From the NCBI RefSeq assembly GCF_024055635.1, contig NZ_JAMXMB010000003.1, positions 1 through 64,000 on the forward strand: a stretch of DNA of 64,000 nucleotides, given 5' to 3'. A program made the position numbers and the translations under genes. Origin of the DNA: Microbacterium yannicii (GTDB taxonomy: Bacteria; Actinomycetota; Actinomycetes; Actinomycetales; Microbacteriaceae). Below are positions 42,845 to 54,987 of the stretch, piece after piece. How positions within the stretch are numbered: the first letter of the stretch is position 1; each line of letters opens with the position of its first letter. The notes beneath the pieces were generated by a model. It was not told the origin of the DNA. It searched no databases and saw only the letters and a list, made by a program, of their open reading frames with translations.

Positions 42845-44053
42845 TCAGTGGATGGTCGGCACCGGCTCGGTGTCGGGGATCGGGCTCGCGCCCCGCACGC
42901 GCAGGTCGGGCAGGCCGCGCGCGAACACGGTCGCGACGAGGAGGCCGAGGGCGCAGAACGCCGCCGCCGCTGCATAGGCGGCGGTCACGCCGCCCGGCCC
43001 GTCGATGAGGAGGCCTGCCACAGCCGACCCGGCGGCAGCGCCGATGAGCTGACCGGTGCCGACCCAGCCGAAGGCTTCCGCCGTGTCGCTGAACTTGACG
43101 CTGGCAGTGGTCACCGCCGAGAGCACGGCGAGAGCCGGGGCGATGCCGATGCCGGCCACGAACAGCGTGCCGCCGATCCACCACACATTGATCCACAGCG
43201 CGGTCAGGGCCAGCCCGATCGCCACGACTGTCAGCCGCCGCGCCAACGCCCACCGCCCCATCGGCAGGTGGCCGAAGGCGAACCCGCCGGCGAGGCTGCC
43301 GATCGAGAAGACGGCGAGCACGAGGCCGGCTTCGAGGCCGCCGTGGTCGAACGTCGCCACCACGCTCGCCTCGACCGCGGCGAACGAGCCGATGATGAGG
43401 AAGCCGACCACCGTCGCAAGCAGGATGGGCGGGCGGGTCAGCACCGTGCCGAAGGAGCGCTTGCTGCGCGGGATGCGCACGCGCCCGACCTCGGGGGAGA
43501 GGATGAACCACGCGCCGCCTCCCACCAGGAACACCACCACCAGCACGAGACCCGCGACGGTGCCGGCCTGCGTCGCGACGAAGGTGATGAGCACCGGGGC
43601 GAGGATCCAGATGACCTCCTGCAGGGAGGCGTCGAGAGAGTACAGCGCGGTGAGCTGCGTGGAGTTGACCATCTTGGCGTAGATCGTGCGCACCGCCGCG
43701 ACGATCGGCGGCGTCGAGGCGCCGGCGATGAACCCGAGGACGATGAACACCGGCACGGGCACGACGAAGAAGGCGATGGCCAGCAGAGACGCCGCCGAGA
43801 CGGCGGTCGTGAGGGTCAGCACGCGACGCATGCCCCAGCGACCCATCCAGCGGCTGGTGACCGGTCCGGCGAGAGCCTGGCCGATCGACACGGCTGCCAG
43901 GACGATGCCGGCCGCGCCGTAGGACCCCGTGATCCCCTCGATGTGCAGCAGGATGACGAGGCTGATCATCCCGTTCGGGAAGCGCGCGGTCAGCTGCGCC
44001 GCAATGATGCGAGCGACCCCGGGGGTGCGCAGAAGATCCCGGTAGCCGGCCAC
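42845..44053 (-). CDS. MFS transporter
   Basis: Major-facilitator membrane protein, 402 residues with about 12 helices. The cytoplasmic loop between helices 2 and 3 reads TSRWMGRWGMRRVL, a variant of the MFS G-x-x-x-D/R-R-G signature; a basic middle loop (PRSKRSFGTVLTRPP) divides the two halves. Substrate unknown; drug or metabolite export is usual for this size. GTG start; TAACGT (minus strand, 44065-44060) is 6 nt upstream. Confidence 0.87.
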   Translation of the reverse strand: MAGYRDLLRTPGVARIIAAQLTARFPNGMISLVILLHIEGITGSYGAAGIVLAAVSIGQALAGPVTSRWMGRWGMRRVLTLTTAVSAASLLAIAFFVVPVPVFIVLGFIAGASTPPIVAAVRTIYAKMVNSTQLTALYSLDASLQEVIWILAPVLITFVATQAGTVAGLVLVVVFLVGGGAWFILSPEVGRVRIPRSKRSFGTVLTRPPILLATVVGFLIIGSFAAVEASVVATFDHGGLEAGLVLAVFSIGSLAGGFAFGHLPMGRWALARRLTVVAIGLALTALWINVWWIGGTLFVAGIGIAPALAVLSAVTTASVKFSDTAEAFGWVGTGQLIGAAAGSAVAGLLIDGPGGVTAAYAAAAAFCALGLLVATVFARGLPDLRVRGASPIPDTEPVPTIH

Positions 44054-44149
44054 CCGTCAACGTTACGTCACCGGCGGTCGCCTCCCGGGTCGTCGCGCAC
44101 GGGCGGAACACGACATCGCTGCGACACGCCCACGACACGCCGGGCCATC

Positions 44150-44271
44150 TCTCCACAGGCGGATCCGATGTCGGACCCCGCATCTAGCGTCGTGCCTGTG
44201 GACGGATGCGGCCGTGGCGTCCGAAACCCCCGTGATCCTGGACTTTTCCGAACCCCTCGGGCTGTGGATGA
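44150..44271. other. cluster of DnaA-box-like 9-mers upstream of nrdHIEF
   Basis: TGTGGATGA (44263-44271; reverse TCATCCACA, one mismatch to TTATCCACA), TGTGGACGG (44197-44205) and TCTCCACA (44150-44157) occur in the 399-bp gap between the MFS gene and nrdH. The first is a good match, the others weaker. The rest of this gap (apart from the NrdR-like boxes) shows no gene. Confidence 0.3.
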
Positions 44272-44329
44272 ATCCGTGGAGAACCTGTGTTGTACATGGG
44301 GAGAACGGTGGAAAATCACACCGATGTAA

Positions 44330-44377
44330 CTACTAGCCCTTGTGGTGCTATCGGATGTCGGTACCCATATGTAGTAT
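44330..44377. promoter_or_regulatory. two NrdR-box-like sites before nrdH
   Basis: CTACTAGCCCTTGTGG (44330-44345) and TACCCATATGTAGTAT (44362-44377) each resemble the 16-bp NrdR consensus ACACWATATATWGTGT at the half-site bases (ACTA/TTGTG; CxATATxTAGTxT). Their centres are 32 bp apart, the three-turn spacing usual for paired NrdR boxes. They lie 76-123 bp before the nrdH ATG. Confidence 0.55.
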
Positions 44378-44452
44378 TGGAGTCCCGGTGGGGGGACTAC
44401 CGGGAAGAGCACCGGATGCCACCGGGGGAAGCACTGAGGAGACGGAATCGAC

Positions 44453-44686
44453 ATGGCGATCACGGTTTACACGAAGCCCGCGTGCGTGCAGTGCACGGCG
44501 ACGTATCGAGCACTCGATTCCAAGGGGATCGAGTACGAAATCCACGACCTCTCTCAGGACCCGTCGGCCCTCGAGCAGGTCAAGGCGCTGGGGTATCTCC
44601 AGGCGCCGGTCGTCATCACGGATGAAGACCACTGGTCGGGCTTTCGTCCCGACAAGATCGACGAACTCGCAGCGCGGCTCGCGTAG
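44453..44686 (+). CDS. nrdH: glutaredoxin-like NrdH
   Basis: Redox protein of 77 residues that feeds electrons from thioredoxin reductase to the NrdEF ribonucleotide reductase. The active site is CVQC (residues 11-14), with the NrdH-type SGFRPDKIDEL C-terminal segment. ATG at 44453 after GAGGAGACGG. First gene of nrdHIEF. Confidence 0.96.
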   Translation: MAITVYTKPACVQCTATYRALDSKGIEYEIHDLSQDPSALEQVKALGYLQAPVVITDEDHWSGFRPDKIDELAARLA

Positions 44687-44755
44687 TTCGACGCAGCCCA
44701 CCCGTTTCGACGGAGCTCAACGACCGCCGTCGGGTGTGTCCGAGCAAGGGGCGTC

Positions 44756-45171
44756 ATGGGCGTCGTAGCAACTGAGACACCGCTGCTGGTCTACTTCTCG
44801 AGCGTGTCGGGCAACACCGCGCGCTTCATCGAGAAGCTCGGAGCACGAGCGCTCCGGATCCCGCTGCATGCGACCGATCCGGAGCTCGTGGTCGACGAGC
44901 CGTACGTTCTCGTGACACCCACCTATGGCGGAGGCAAGGGGCGGGGCGTCGAGAAGGGCGCCGTTCCCAAGCAGGTGATCCGATTCCTCAATGACGAACG
45001 GAATCGGCGTCACATCCGCGGGGTCATCTCCGCGGGGAACACCAACTTCGGCGAGCACTTCTGCCTCGCCGGCGACATCATCAGCCGCAAGTGCAACGTG
45101 CCGCACTTGTATCGGCTCGAAGTATTCGGCACGCCTGAAGATGTGGAACGCGTGAACGCGGGATTGGAACG

Positions 45172-45187
<16 letters not shown>
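44756..45187 (+). CDS. nrdI: flavodoxin-like NrdI
   Basis: A 143-residue FMN protein that helps assemble the dimanganese-tyrosyl radical of NrdF. FMN loops: [17 protein letters not shown] near the start, [11 protein letters not shown], and [16 protein letters not shown]. The end overlaps the start of nrdE by 16 bp, so translation is coupled. It follows nrdH by 69 bp. Confidence 0.96.
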
Positions 45188-48343
<3,156 letters not shown>

Positions 48344-48382
48344 GACCCAGGATCTGAAAACCCTGGGGTGTGAAAGAACCCG

Positions 48383-48421
48383 GAGAGGACGGATGCCGCG
48401 GCCCGCGGCATCCGTCCTCTC
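48383..48421. terminator. terminator after nrdF
   Basis: GAGAGGACGGATGCCGCGG pairs perfectly with CCGCGGCATCCGTCCTCTC across a single central base, followed by TTCGTTCG. It separates nrdF from the convergent lacI-type gene and again uses the GGATGCC word in its stem. Confidence 0.88.
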
Positions 48422-48443
48422 TTCGTTCGTGACGCGGGAGGTC

Positions 48444-49436
48444 TCAGCCGCGCGGCGGGGCTGCCGACGACCGCACGATGAGGGTCGTCGACAGCTCGGC
48501 GCGCGCAGCCGGGTGCTGGCCGGCGCGCACACGGACGATCACGTCGATGGCGGCGCTGCCCATCTGTGCAAGCGGCTGCCGGATGGTCGTCAGCGGCGGG
48601 TCGATCCACGACGAGTGCGGAAGGTCGTCGAAGCCGATCACCGACATGTCGTCGGGGATCCGGAGGTCGCTCTCGCGGAGGGCACGGATGGCGCCAAGCG
48701 CGCTGTCGTCGCTCGCGGCGAAGATGGCGGTCGGACGAACATCGCGTGAGAGCAGGAGACGGGTCGCGTCGTAGCCTTGGTCGACGCCGTACTGGGTGCG
48801 GATGATCAGGCCGTCGTCGACCGGAACGCCCGCCTGCTGCATCGCTGCCTGGAACCCGGCCAGACGAGCGATGCCGTTGTCTTGATCGAGGGGGCCGGTG
48901 ATCGTCGCGATGCGGCGGTGCCCCAGCTGGAGGAGATGCTGCGCGGCGTCGAACGCTCCCTGGAAGTTCGTCGCGGCGATCGCGTACGTGCCCGCCGGCT
49001 CCCGGTGCAGCGGGTCCACGACCACGAGGGGGATCCCCGCCTCGGCGAGCAGTCGCCGGGCGTCGGGACTCGGCACGGCGACCACGCTCAGCAGGCCATC
49101 GGATCCCCGCTCCAGGGCGTGCATCACCCAGTCGTCGCAGTCCTCCGGATCGGGTTCAACGGCCAGCACGAGATCTTTGCCGTGCCCCTTCGCCCCCTCT
49201 GCGGCCCCACGGACCACGGCTTCGGACCACGCCTGATCGAGGTTCACCACGCGCATGTCGAGGAACCCGGTCGCCAGGCGCGGGCGCATGCGGATCTCGT
49301 AGCCGTGGCGTTCCAGCACCGCTGCCACGCGATCCCGTGTGGCGCGCGAGACGTCGGGCCGGGAGTTGAGCACCTTCGACACCGTCGGGACGGATACCCC
49401 GGCCTCGGTCGCGATCTGGGCGAGCTGGACTGCCAT
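48444..49436 (-). CDS. LacI family transcriptional regulator (beta-glucoside cluster)
   Basis: A 330-residue repressor. Helix-turn-helix LAQIATEAGVSVPTVSKVLNSRPDVS, hinge region and a sugar-binding domain with FAASDDSALGAIRAL and VIGFDDLPHSSWIDPPLTTIRQP, typical LacI landmarks. ATG at 49436 is preceded by GGAGG with 4-nt spacing, and by a -10 TAGCAT (49468-49463). Divergent from the importer/beta-glucosidase operon, which it probably represses through the dyads between them. Confidence 0.93.
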   Translation of the reverse strand: MAVQLAQIATEAGVSVPTVSKVLNSRPDVSRATRDRVAAVLERHGYEIRMRPRLATGFLDMRVVNLDQAWSEAVVRGAAEGAKGHGKDLVLAVEPDPEDCDDWVMHALERGSDGLLSVVAVPSPDARRLLAEAGIPLVVVDPLHREPAGTYAIAATNFQGAFDAAQHLLQLGHRRIATITGPLDQDNGIARLAGFQAAMQQAGVPVDDGLIIRTQYGVDQGYDATRLLLSRDVRPTAIFAASDDSALGAIRALRESDLRIPDDMSVIGFDDLPHSSWIDPPLTTIRQPLAQMGSAAIDVIVRVRAGQHPAARAELSTTLIVRSSAAPPRG

Positions 49437-49453
49437 AGTTCCTCCGGATCAAC

Positions 49454-49581
49454 TTTCCGAAAATGCTAGCGCGAACCGACAACGATCGGTCGCTGATTTC
49501 GCGCGACTCGCTGGACTCGCGCCGCCATGTCGCTCTATAGTCTCACCTTGAGGCACGAAATTTCGATGCAAGCTATCGAAA
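49454..49581. promoter_or_regulatory. divergent promoters and LacI operators of the GH1 operon
   Basis: For the importer operon: TGGACT (49512-49517), 18 bp, TATAGT (49536-49541). Dyads: TTTCCGAAA (49454-49462) right behind the regulator's -10; CGAAATTTCG (49556-49565) just after the importer's expected start point; and TTTCGA (49561-49566) with TCGAAA (49576-49581). All share TTTCGA/TCGAAA half-sites, consistent with one LacI-type protein controlling both directions. Confidence 0.65.
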
Positions 49582-49599
49582 CAACACAAAGGAGTGAGC

Positions 49600-50883
49600 A
49601 TGCAGAGGATGCGAGTAACGGCGGTCACGGCGATGGCGCTCGGCGCCGCCCTGGTGCTGTCGGGTTGCGGTCGCAGCGCTGACGGGGCGGCGGAGGGTTC
49701 TTCGGCCGGGCCGGCCGAAGAAGGCAAGGCGACCGGAGCTGTCGAGATCTGGACGGCCGGTGGGCACGCCGACAACCTGAAGAAGCTCACCGCGGACTGG
49801 CTCGAGGAGAACCCGGACGCCAGCATCAAGGTCACGGACGTGCCCTGGGATCAGGTGATCACGAAGGTCCAGACGGCGACGGCCGCCGGCAAGGGGCCCG
49901 ACATCATCATGACGGGTTCGGACCAGACCGCGACGGTGATCGGGATGGGCGCGTTCGACAGTGTCCCCGAAGGCGTGTACGACGGCGATGACTTCTACCC
50001 CGCCGCCGTCGACTCGGTGACGGGCGAGGAGGGGCTGTACGCGATGCCGTGGTACGTCGAGACGCGCTTCCTCTTCTATCGCAAGGACATCGCGGCAGAA
50101 CTCGGCCTGTCGGCCCCGACGACGTGGGAAGAGACGCAGGCCATGGCCACGGCGTTCGCCTCCCGGCCCGGCGGCACCTACGGGATCAGCCTTCCCAAGC
50201 CCACCGAGCAGCCCGCGCAGGTCATCGTGCCATTCGACGCGCAGGCCGGCGGCGAGATGACCGACGGCGACGAGTGGACGATCGACACTCCCGAGTTCGT
50301 CGCGGCGCTCGACTACTACGGCGGCTACTTCCAGCGCGGCGAAGCGCCGATGGGCGACGCCGACGCGACCTTCGAGAACGGCGGGACGCCGATGTTCATC
50401 TCGGGGCCCTGGATGCTCGACGTCTATCAGGAGGAGATCGACACGGGCGCCGCACCCGAGGGCTTCACCATGGAATCCGTCGGCTACACCGTTTCGCCCA
50501 CCGGCCCCGGCGGCAACAACGATCAGTACATCGGCGGCGGCAACCTCGGCGTGTTCTCGGCGTCCGACAACAAGGCGGCGGCATGGTCGCTGCTGTCGTG
50601 GATGGGGGAGCAGGAGCAGCAGGAGGCGTGGTACGACCTGCAGGGCGAGCTGCCTGCCAACGTCGCCGCCGGGGACTACGCCCCGATCCAGGACAACCCG
50701 GTGACCAAGACCCTCACCGAGCAGCTGCAGAACACCGTCGCCACGCCGAACTACCCCGCGTGGTCGCAGATCTCGGACCTCATCAGCAAGTACTCGGAGC
50801 AGGTCGCCCGCGGTGAGATCTCGGGCGCCGACGCGGCGAAAGAGATCCAGGCACAGGCCGACACGATCGGCTTCGGATGGTGA
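49600..50883 (+). CDS. sugar ABC transporter solute-binding lipoprotein
   Basis: Lipid-anchored sugar receptor of 427 residues. The lipobox ALVLSGC ends the signal peptide near residue 23; a Ser/Gly/Ala-rich linker follows, then the family-1 binding-protein fold (AVEIWTAGGHADNLKKLTADW). ATG at 49600 after AAAGGAG; an in-frame GTG 6 bp earlier overlaps the ribosome-binding site. First gene of an operon with two permeases and a GH1 enzyme; the ligand is probably a beta-glucoside such as cellobiose. Confidence 0.92.
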   Translation: MQRMRVTAVTAMALGAALVLSGCGRSADGAAEGSSAGPAEEGKATGAVEIWTAGGHADNLKKLTADWLEENPDASIKVTDVPWDQVITKVQTATAAGKGPDIIMTGSDQTATVIGMGAFDSVPEGVYDGDDFYPAAVDSVTGEEGLYAMPWYVETRFLFYRKDIAAELGLSAPTTWEETQAMATAFASRPGGTYGISLPKPTEQPAQVIVPFDAQAGGEMTDGDEWTIDTPEFVAALDYYGGYFQRGEAPMGDADATFENGGTPMFISGPWMLDVYQEEIDTGAAPEGFTMESVGYTVSPTGPGGNNDQYIGGGNLGVFSASDNKAAAWSLLSWMGEQEQQEAWYDLQGELPANVAAGDYAPIQDNPVTKTLTEQLQNTVATPNYPAWSQISDLISKYSEQVARGEISGADAAKEIQAQADTIGFGW

Positions 50884-51800
50884 CATCCGTGCCGGTGCGG
50901 CCGGGGAAGGTCACTTCCCTGGCCGCACAGCGGCGCCGTTCGGCCCTCATCGCCTGGGTCTTCGTCGCGCCGTTCGTCCTGACGTTCGGGGTCTTCGGAC
51001 TCATCCCGCTCGTCAGCTCGCTGGCCATGGCGTTCACCGACCTGCGGGCGCGGGACATCCGCAGCCCGTTCAACGTGAACTTCGTCGGATTCGAGAACTT
51101 CGTCGCGGTGCTCACCGACCCGTCGTTCCAGCGCGCACTGTTCAACACGCTGATGTTCGTGGTGGTGGGCGTCCCCGCCACCCTGTTCATCGCGCTCGTG
51201 CTGGCGGTGCTCCTCAACTCCGTGAGTCGCAAGGTCGCCACGTTCTTCCGCGTGGGCTACTACACGCCGGTGATCACGACGATCGTCGCGGTGGCCGTCG
51301 TGTGGCGCATCATGTACCAGAACACGGGCGTGTTCAACACGATCCTCGGCTGGGTCGGCATCACGGGCCCCAACTGGCTCAGTGATCCGAACACCGCTCT
51401 GCTCGCGATCACGATCATGGCCGTCTGGCGCAACATCGGCGCCTCCATGGTGATCTTCCTGGCGGGTCTGCAGGGAATCCCGGCGGACGTCACCGAAGCC
51501 GCCTCGATCGACGGTGCCAATGCGGTCCAGAAGTTCTTCCGCATCACCATCCCGATGATGATGCCGACGATCCTGCTCAACACGATCCTGGTGACCACCG
51601 GCTACATGCAGTTCTTCGACGAGCCGTTCGTCATGACCAACGGCGGTCCGCTCGAGTCGACCACGTCGATCGCGCTGCAGGTCTACAACCAGTTCAAGTA
51701 CGGGAACTACTCGGTCGGGGCCGCCGGCGCCTACGTGCTGTTCGCGCTGGTCGGCATACTCGCGCTGATCCAGTTCCGCTTCTTCCGCCAGAGGACCTGA
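50877..51800 (+). CDS. sugar ABC transporter permease (MalF type)
   Basis: Membrane subunit of 307 residues, six helices; EAA loop EAASIDGANAVQKFFRITIPMMMP. The ATG at 50877 overlaps the end of the binding-protein gene by 7 bp; a GTG one codon later is an alternative. Followed after 1 bp by the second permease. No ATPase in the operon. Confidence 0.93.
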   Translation: MVTSVPVRPGKVTSLAAQRRRSALIAWVFVAPFVLTFGVFGLIPLVSSLAMAFTDLRARDIRSPFNVNFVGFENFVAVLTDPSFQRALFNTLMFVVVGVPATLFIALVLAVLLNSVSRKVATFFRVGYYTPVITTIVAVAVVWRIMYQNTGVFNTILGWVGITGPNWLSDPNTALLAITIMAVWRNIGASMVIFLAGLQGIPADVTEAASIDGANAVQKFFRITIPMMMPTILLNTILVTTGYMQFFDEPFVMTNGGPLESTTSIALQVYNQFKYGNYSVGAAGAYVLFALVGILALIQFRFFRQRT

Positions 51801-51801
51801 C

Positions 51802-52695
51802 ATGACGACGACCCTCGAACGACCCACCGACACCGAGGTCGGATCCGCGCCGACGCGGGCACCCCGCAAGCCCATCCGCTGGGGGAATCTGGCCGTCCTG
51901 GTCATCCTCTCGGTCGGCCTCGCCGCCACCGTCCTCCCGTTCGTCTGGATGGTGCTCGGCGCGTTCAAGACCAAAGCCGAGATCATGGCACGCCCGGTCA
52001 CCTGGTGGCCGCAGCATCCCACGCTCGACAACTTCCGGGCGTGGCTGTTCGAGTTCGACATCCTCCGGCCGTTCTTCAACTCGGTGTTCCTCGCGGTCGT
52101 GACCGTCGCGACGACGCTGCTGTTCTCGTCGATGGTCGGCTGGGCGCTCGCGAAGATGAAGTTCCCCGGCAAGAACGTCATCATCGTCATCGTGCTGGCG
52201 ACGCTGTTCGTGCCCGGCATCGTGACACTGATCCCGCAGTTCGTGCTCGTCGCGAACCTGGGGATGGTGAACACGTACTGGGGGCTGATCCTGCCGGGCA
52301 TGGTGGGCGCGTTCGGCGTCTTCCTGATGCGCCAGTTCATGCTCGAGATCCCGGATTCGCTCCTGGATGCGGCGCGCATCGACGGCGCGGGGGAGTTCCG
52401 CACGTTCTTCCAGATCGTGCTCCCCCTGTGCAAGGCGCCGCTGGCGACGCTCGCCATCTTCACCTTCATGGGGTCGTGGAACAGCTTCCTGTGGCCGCTG
52501 ATCATCTCGCAGGACGACTCGATGTACACCCTGCCGGTCTCGCTGGCCCTGTTCTCGGCAGAGGCGGGCGGTCACGGGTCGGACTTCGGGCTGCAGATGG
52601 CGGGTTCGTTCCTCATCGTCATCCCGGTGCTCATCCTGTTCATCGCGATGCAGCGCCACTTCATCCAGGGGATCGCCTTGACGGGGATCAAGTGA
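51802..52695 (+). CDS. sugar ABC transporter permease (MalG type)
   Basis: Membrane subunit of 297 residues with six helices; EAA-type loop DAARIDGAGEFRTFFQIVLPLCKAPL and the C-terminal helix ending with IQGIALTGIK, characteristic of CUT1 importers. Pairs with the preceding permease. The GH1 gene begins 50 bp downstream. Confidence 0.93.
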   Translation: MTTTLERPTDTEVGSAPTRAPRKPIRWGNLAVLVILSVGLAATVLPFVWMVLGAFKTKAEIMARPVTWWPQHPTLDNFRAWLFEFDILRPFFNSVFLAVVTVATTLLFSSMVGWALAKMKFPGKNVIIVIVLATLFVPGIVTLIPQFVLVANLGMVNTYWGLILPGMVGAFGVFLMRQFMLEIPDSLLDAARIDGAGEFRTFFQIVLPLCKAPLATLAIFTFMGSWNSFLWPLIISQDDSMYTLPVSLALFSAEAGGHGSDFGLQMAGSFLIVIPVLILFIAMQRHFIQGIALTGIK

Positions 52696-52745
52696 CCCGG
52701 GTCTCCGACAGCGACATCAGCCACACACGGAAGGAAACAGCATTC

Positions 52746-54005
52746 ATGAGCAGTGTCATCGCCGCGCCCGAGGGGTTCATCTGGGGAGCGGCGACCGCCG
52801 GTCACCAGATCGAGGGCGGCAACGTCAACACCGGACACTGGGAGAACGAGTACGCGCCGGGCTCACAGATCCCGGAGCCCTCGGGTGACGCCTGCGACTC
52901 GTACCACCGGTATCCGGAAGACATCGCGCTGCTGGCGGATGCCGGCCTCACTGCGTACCGGTTCTCACTGGAGTGGTCGCGCATCGAGCCCGAGGAGGGC
53001 GTCGTCTCGCGTGCTCAGCTCGCCCACTACCGGCGGATGATCGACACCTGCCGCGACCACGGCGTCGAGCCCATCGTGACGCTCCACCACTTCACCTTCC
53101 CGCGGTGGTGGGACCGCTCGGGCGGGTGGTACGCCGCGCAGAGCACCGACAGATTCCGGCGCTTCACCGAGATCGCCACGACGATCCTCCACGATGTGGA
53201 TCTCGTCGTCACCATCAACGAGCCGAACATGATGGTCAACCAGACCGAGGCGCGCATCGACACCGAGAACGGGGTGAACTTCCCCGGCCCCTCGCCGTTC
53301 GTCGCCCGAGCGATCGCGGACGCGCACCACGCCGCGACCGAGGTGCTGCGCGGGGTCGGCGGCATCCGCTCGGGCTGGACCGTGGCGAACCAGGTGTTCC
53401 AGGCCGTCCCCGGGTGGGAGGCGCAGCGCGACGAGTGGCAGTACTGGCGCGAGGACTTCTTCCTCGAGCAGTCGCGGAGCGACGATTTCATCGGCGTGCA
53501 GTCGTACCTGCGCACCATCATCGGACCGACCGACGACGAGCAGGGATTCGGCCCGCAGCCGTGGCCTGAGGGCACCGAGCGCACGCTCACGGGTTGGGAG
53601 TACTACCCCGAGGCGCTCGGCCAGGCACTCCGCCACACCCGCGAGGTCACCGGCGGCATCCCGATGATCGTCACCGAGAACGGCATGGCGACCACCGACG
53701 ACGCGCGGCGCATCGATTACACGACGGACGCGCTGGCGGGGATGGCCGCGGCGATGGCCGACGGCTGCGATGTGCGCGGGTATCTCCACTGGTCGCTCCT
53801 CGACAACTACGAGTGGGGGTCGTTCCGACCGACGTTCGGACTGATCGCGGTGGACCGCGAGACATTCGCCCGCAGCCCGAAGCCGAGCCTCGCGTGGTTG
53901 GGAGGTTTGGCGCGGCGGAACGAGATCCCCACGACGCTTCGGGGGAGCCGCGAGCCCGGCCCGACGGAGTCGACGAGCGGCAGAACCAGCCGCGAAGTCG
54001 CGTAA
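52746..54005 (+). CDS. GH1 beta-glucosidase
   Basis: Retaining glycosidase of 419 residues, family GH1, cytosolic. The acid/base glutamate is E159 in TINEPN and the nucleophile E311 in IVTENGM; the N-terminal FIWGAATAGHQIEGG and the aglycone loops are as expected, and HWSLLDNYEWG ends the barrel. ATG at 52746 after AAGGAA; longer in-frame starts overlap the permease. Together with the importer it would hydrolyse imported beta-glucosides. The family includes beta-galactosidases and 6-phospho-glucosidases; a phospho-form is unlikely as no PTS is present. Confidence 0.93.
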   Translation: MSSVIAAPEGFIWGAATAGHQIEGGNVNTGHWENEYAPGSQIPEPSGDACDSYHRYPEDIALLADAGLTAYRFSLEWSRIEPEEGVVSRAQLAHYRRMIDTCRDHGVEPIVTLHHFTFPRWWDRSGGWYAAQSTDRFRRFTEIATTILHDVDLVVTINEPNMMVNQTEARIDTENGVNFPGPSPFVARAIADAHHAATEVLRGVGGIRSGWTVANQVFQAVPGWEAQRDEWQYWREDFFLEQSRSDDFIGVQSYLRTIIGPTDDEQGFGPQPWPEGTERTLTGWEYYPEALGQALRHTREVTGGIPMIVTENGMATTDDARRIDYTTDALAGMAAAMADGCDVRGYLHWSLLDNYEWGSFRPTFGLIAVDRETFARSPKPSLAWLGGLARRNEIPTTLRGSREPGPTESTSGRTSREVA

Positions 54006-54036
54006 TAGACGGGCAGCGGAGCGGTCTCTTCTGTGG

Positions 54037-54067
54037 GGGGTGCGCCGGAGCCCCGGTCCGGCACCCC
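54037..54067. terminator. GC-rich hairpin after the GH1 gene
   Basis: GGGGTGCGCCGGA pairs with TCCGGCACCCC, with a 2-nt bulge. It is the only clear structure in the first part of the 315-bp gap 54006-54320; further right are several GC-rich short dyads and the promoter of the next gene. Confidence 0.55.
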
Positions 54068-54226
54068 GGCCGTGGGTCCCGAGCCCGCGGCTACCGGGGG
54101 CGCCGGCATTCTCGCGTCGGCCCCCCGGTCAACTCTCCCGCACTGCTGTGTCCCCGTCCACGACGCGTGAGCTCGGCGAACCGCTGCGCGACGTGCCCGC
54201 GTATGACGTCATTTCCCGCGGAACAG

Positions 54227-54255
54227 GTGACACGGAGCGCTCGCGTTCCTATGGT
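54227..54255 (+). promoter_or_regulatory. promoter of the collagen-like gene
   Basis: GTGACA (54227-54232), 17 bp, TATGGT (54250-54255), about 65 bp before the GTG at 54321. Confidence 0.45.
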
Positions 54256-54320
54256 TATGACAGCGACGTCCGGTTGTGGGAACCGGCGCCGGCACTGCAT
54301 GCGGTGAAAAGGGGGCTTGC

Positions 54321-54983
54321 GTGGACAACGAAGCGCGTCCGGCAGGAAGTTCGGCCAGCGCGTCGGCGACGGCACCGGCGCCTGCCGGTGTGACGCGCAG
54401 CACCCTGGTGTGGTTCGGCCTGGGATTCGTGCTGCTGTCGTTCTTCGCCGCCTTCCTGGGGTCGTGGCTCGCTCGATCGGTCGACACGTCCGAGGCGGCG
54501 CCCTCAGCGACGGTCACGCCGGCACCCGAATACGAGGACGCTCTCGCCGAGATCCTTCCGGCGGGTTCGGCCGTGCGCGCGGGCTCCGGCGTACCGGAAG
54601 CCGGCAAAGGGCAGGAGGGGGACGTCTACATCGACATCCTGACCGCCGACGTCTACCTCTTCCAGGATGACTGGACCTACGTCGGGAACATCCGCCAGTC
54701 CGCCGCTGAGAACCTCACCGGCGAGCAGGGGCCGGAAGGTGCGCAGGGGCCGGCAGGGCCGCAAGGTGAGCAAGGGGAGCAGGGCGAGCAGGGGTCCACC
54801 GGCGCACCCGGAGCGCCGGGTACCCAAGTGACGCTGGGCACCGCCGCCCCCGACGACGCCGACTGTGACGCGGACGGCGACGTGTTCGTCGACACCGCAG
54901 CGGTGCAGTTCTACGAATGCACCGACGGCGCATGGAGGCTCTTCGGTCCGACTCCCGAGCCGACTCCGGAGCCCTCGCCGTAG
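54321..54983 (+). CDS. membrane-anchored collagen-like protein
   Basis: A 220-residue protein. A Ser/Ala/Pro-rich N-terminus (1-25), one membrane helix (about 27-51, [19 protein letters not shown]), an exported domain with [25 protein letters not shown], then a Gly-X-Y tract of about 12 triplets (from [19 protein letters not shown] to GAPGAPG), a second small domain with [23 protein letters not shown], and a PEPTPEPSP tail. The tract is rich in charged residues, typical of bacterial collagen-like triple helices. The two short domains on either side resemble each other ([22 protein letters not shown] and [23 protein letters not shown]), an internal duplication. Function unknown, probably at the cell surface. 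GTG start after AAAAGGGGG. Confidence 0.82.
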   Translation: MDNEARPAGSSASASATAPAPAGVTRSTLVWFGLGFVLLSFFAAFLGSWLARSVDTSEAAPSATVTPAPEYEDALAEILPAGSAVRAGSGVPEAGKGQEGDVYIDILTADVYLFQDDWTYVGNIRQSAAENLTGEQGPEGAQGPAGPQGEQGEQGEQGSTGAPGAPGTQVTLGTAAPDDADCDADGDVFVDTAAVQFYECTDGAWRLFGPTPEPTPEPSP

Positions 54984-54987
54984 CGCG

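Noticed and set aside
44150..44271. Replication origin from DnaA-like boxes
   Set aside because: Only one good 9-mer, no AT-rich unwinding tract, and no dnaA, dnaN or parAB genes nearby.
54006..54320. Riboswitch or small RNA in the gap before the collagen-like gene
   Set aside because: Only GC-rich short dyads and a promoter could be seen; no conserved riboswitch core was recognised.
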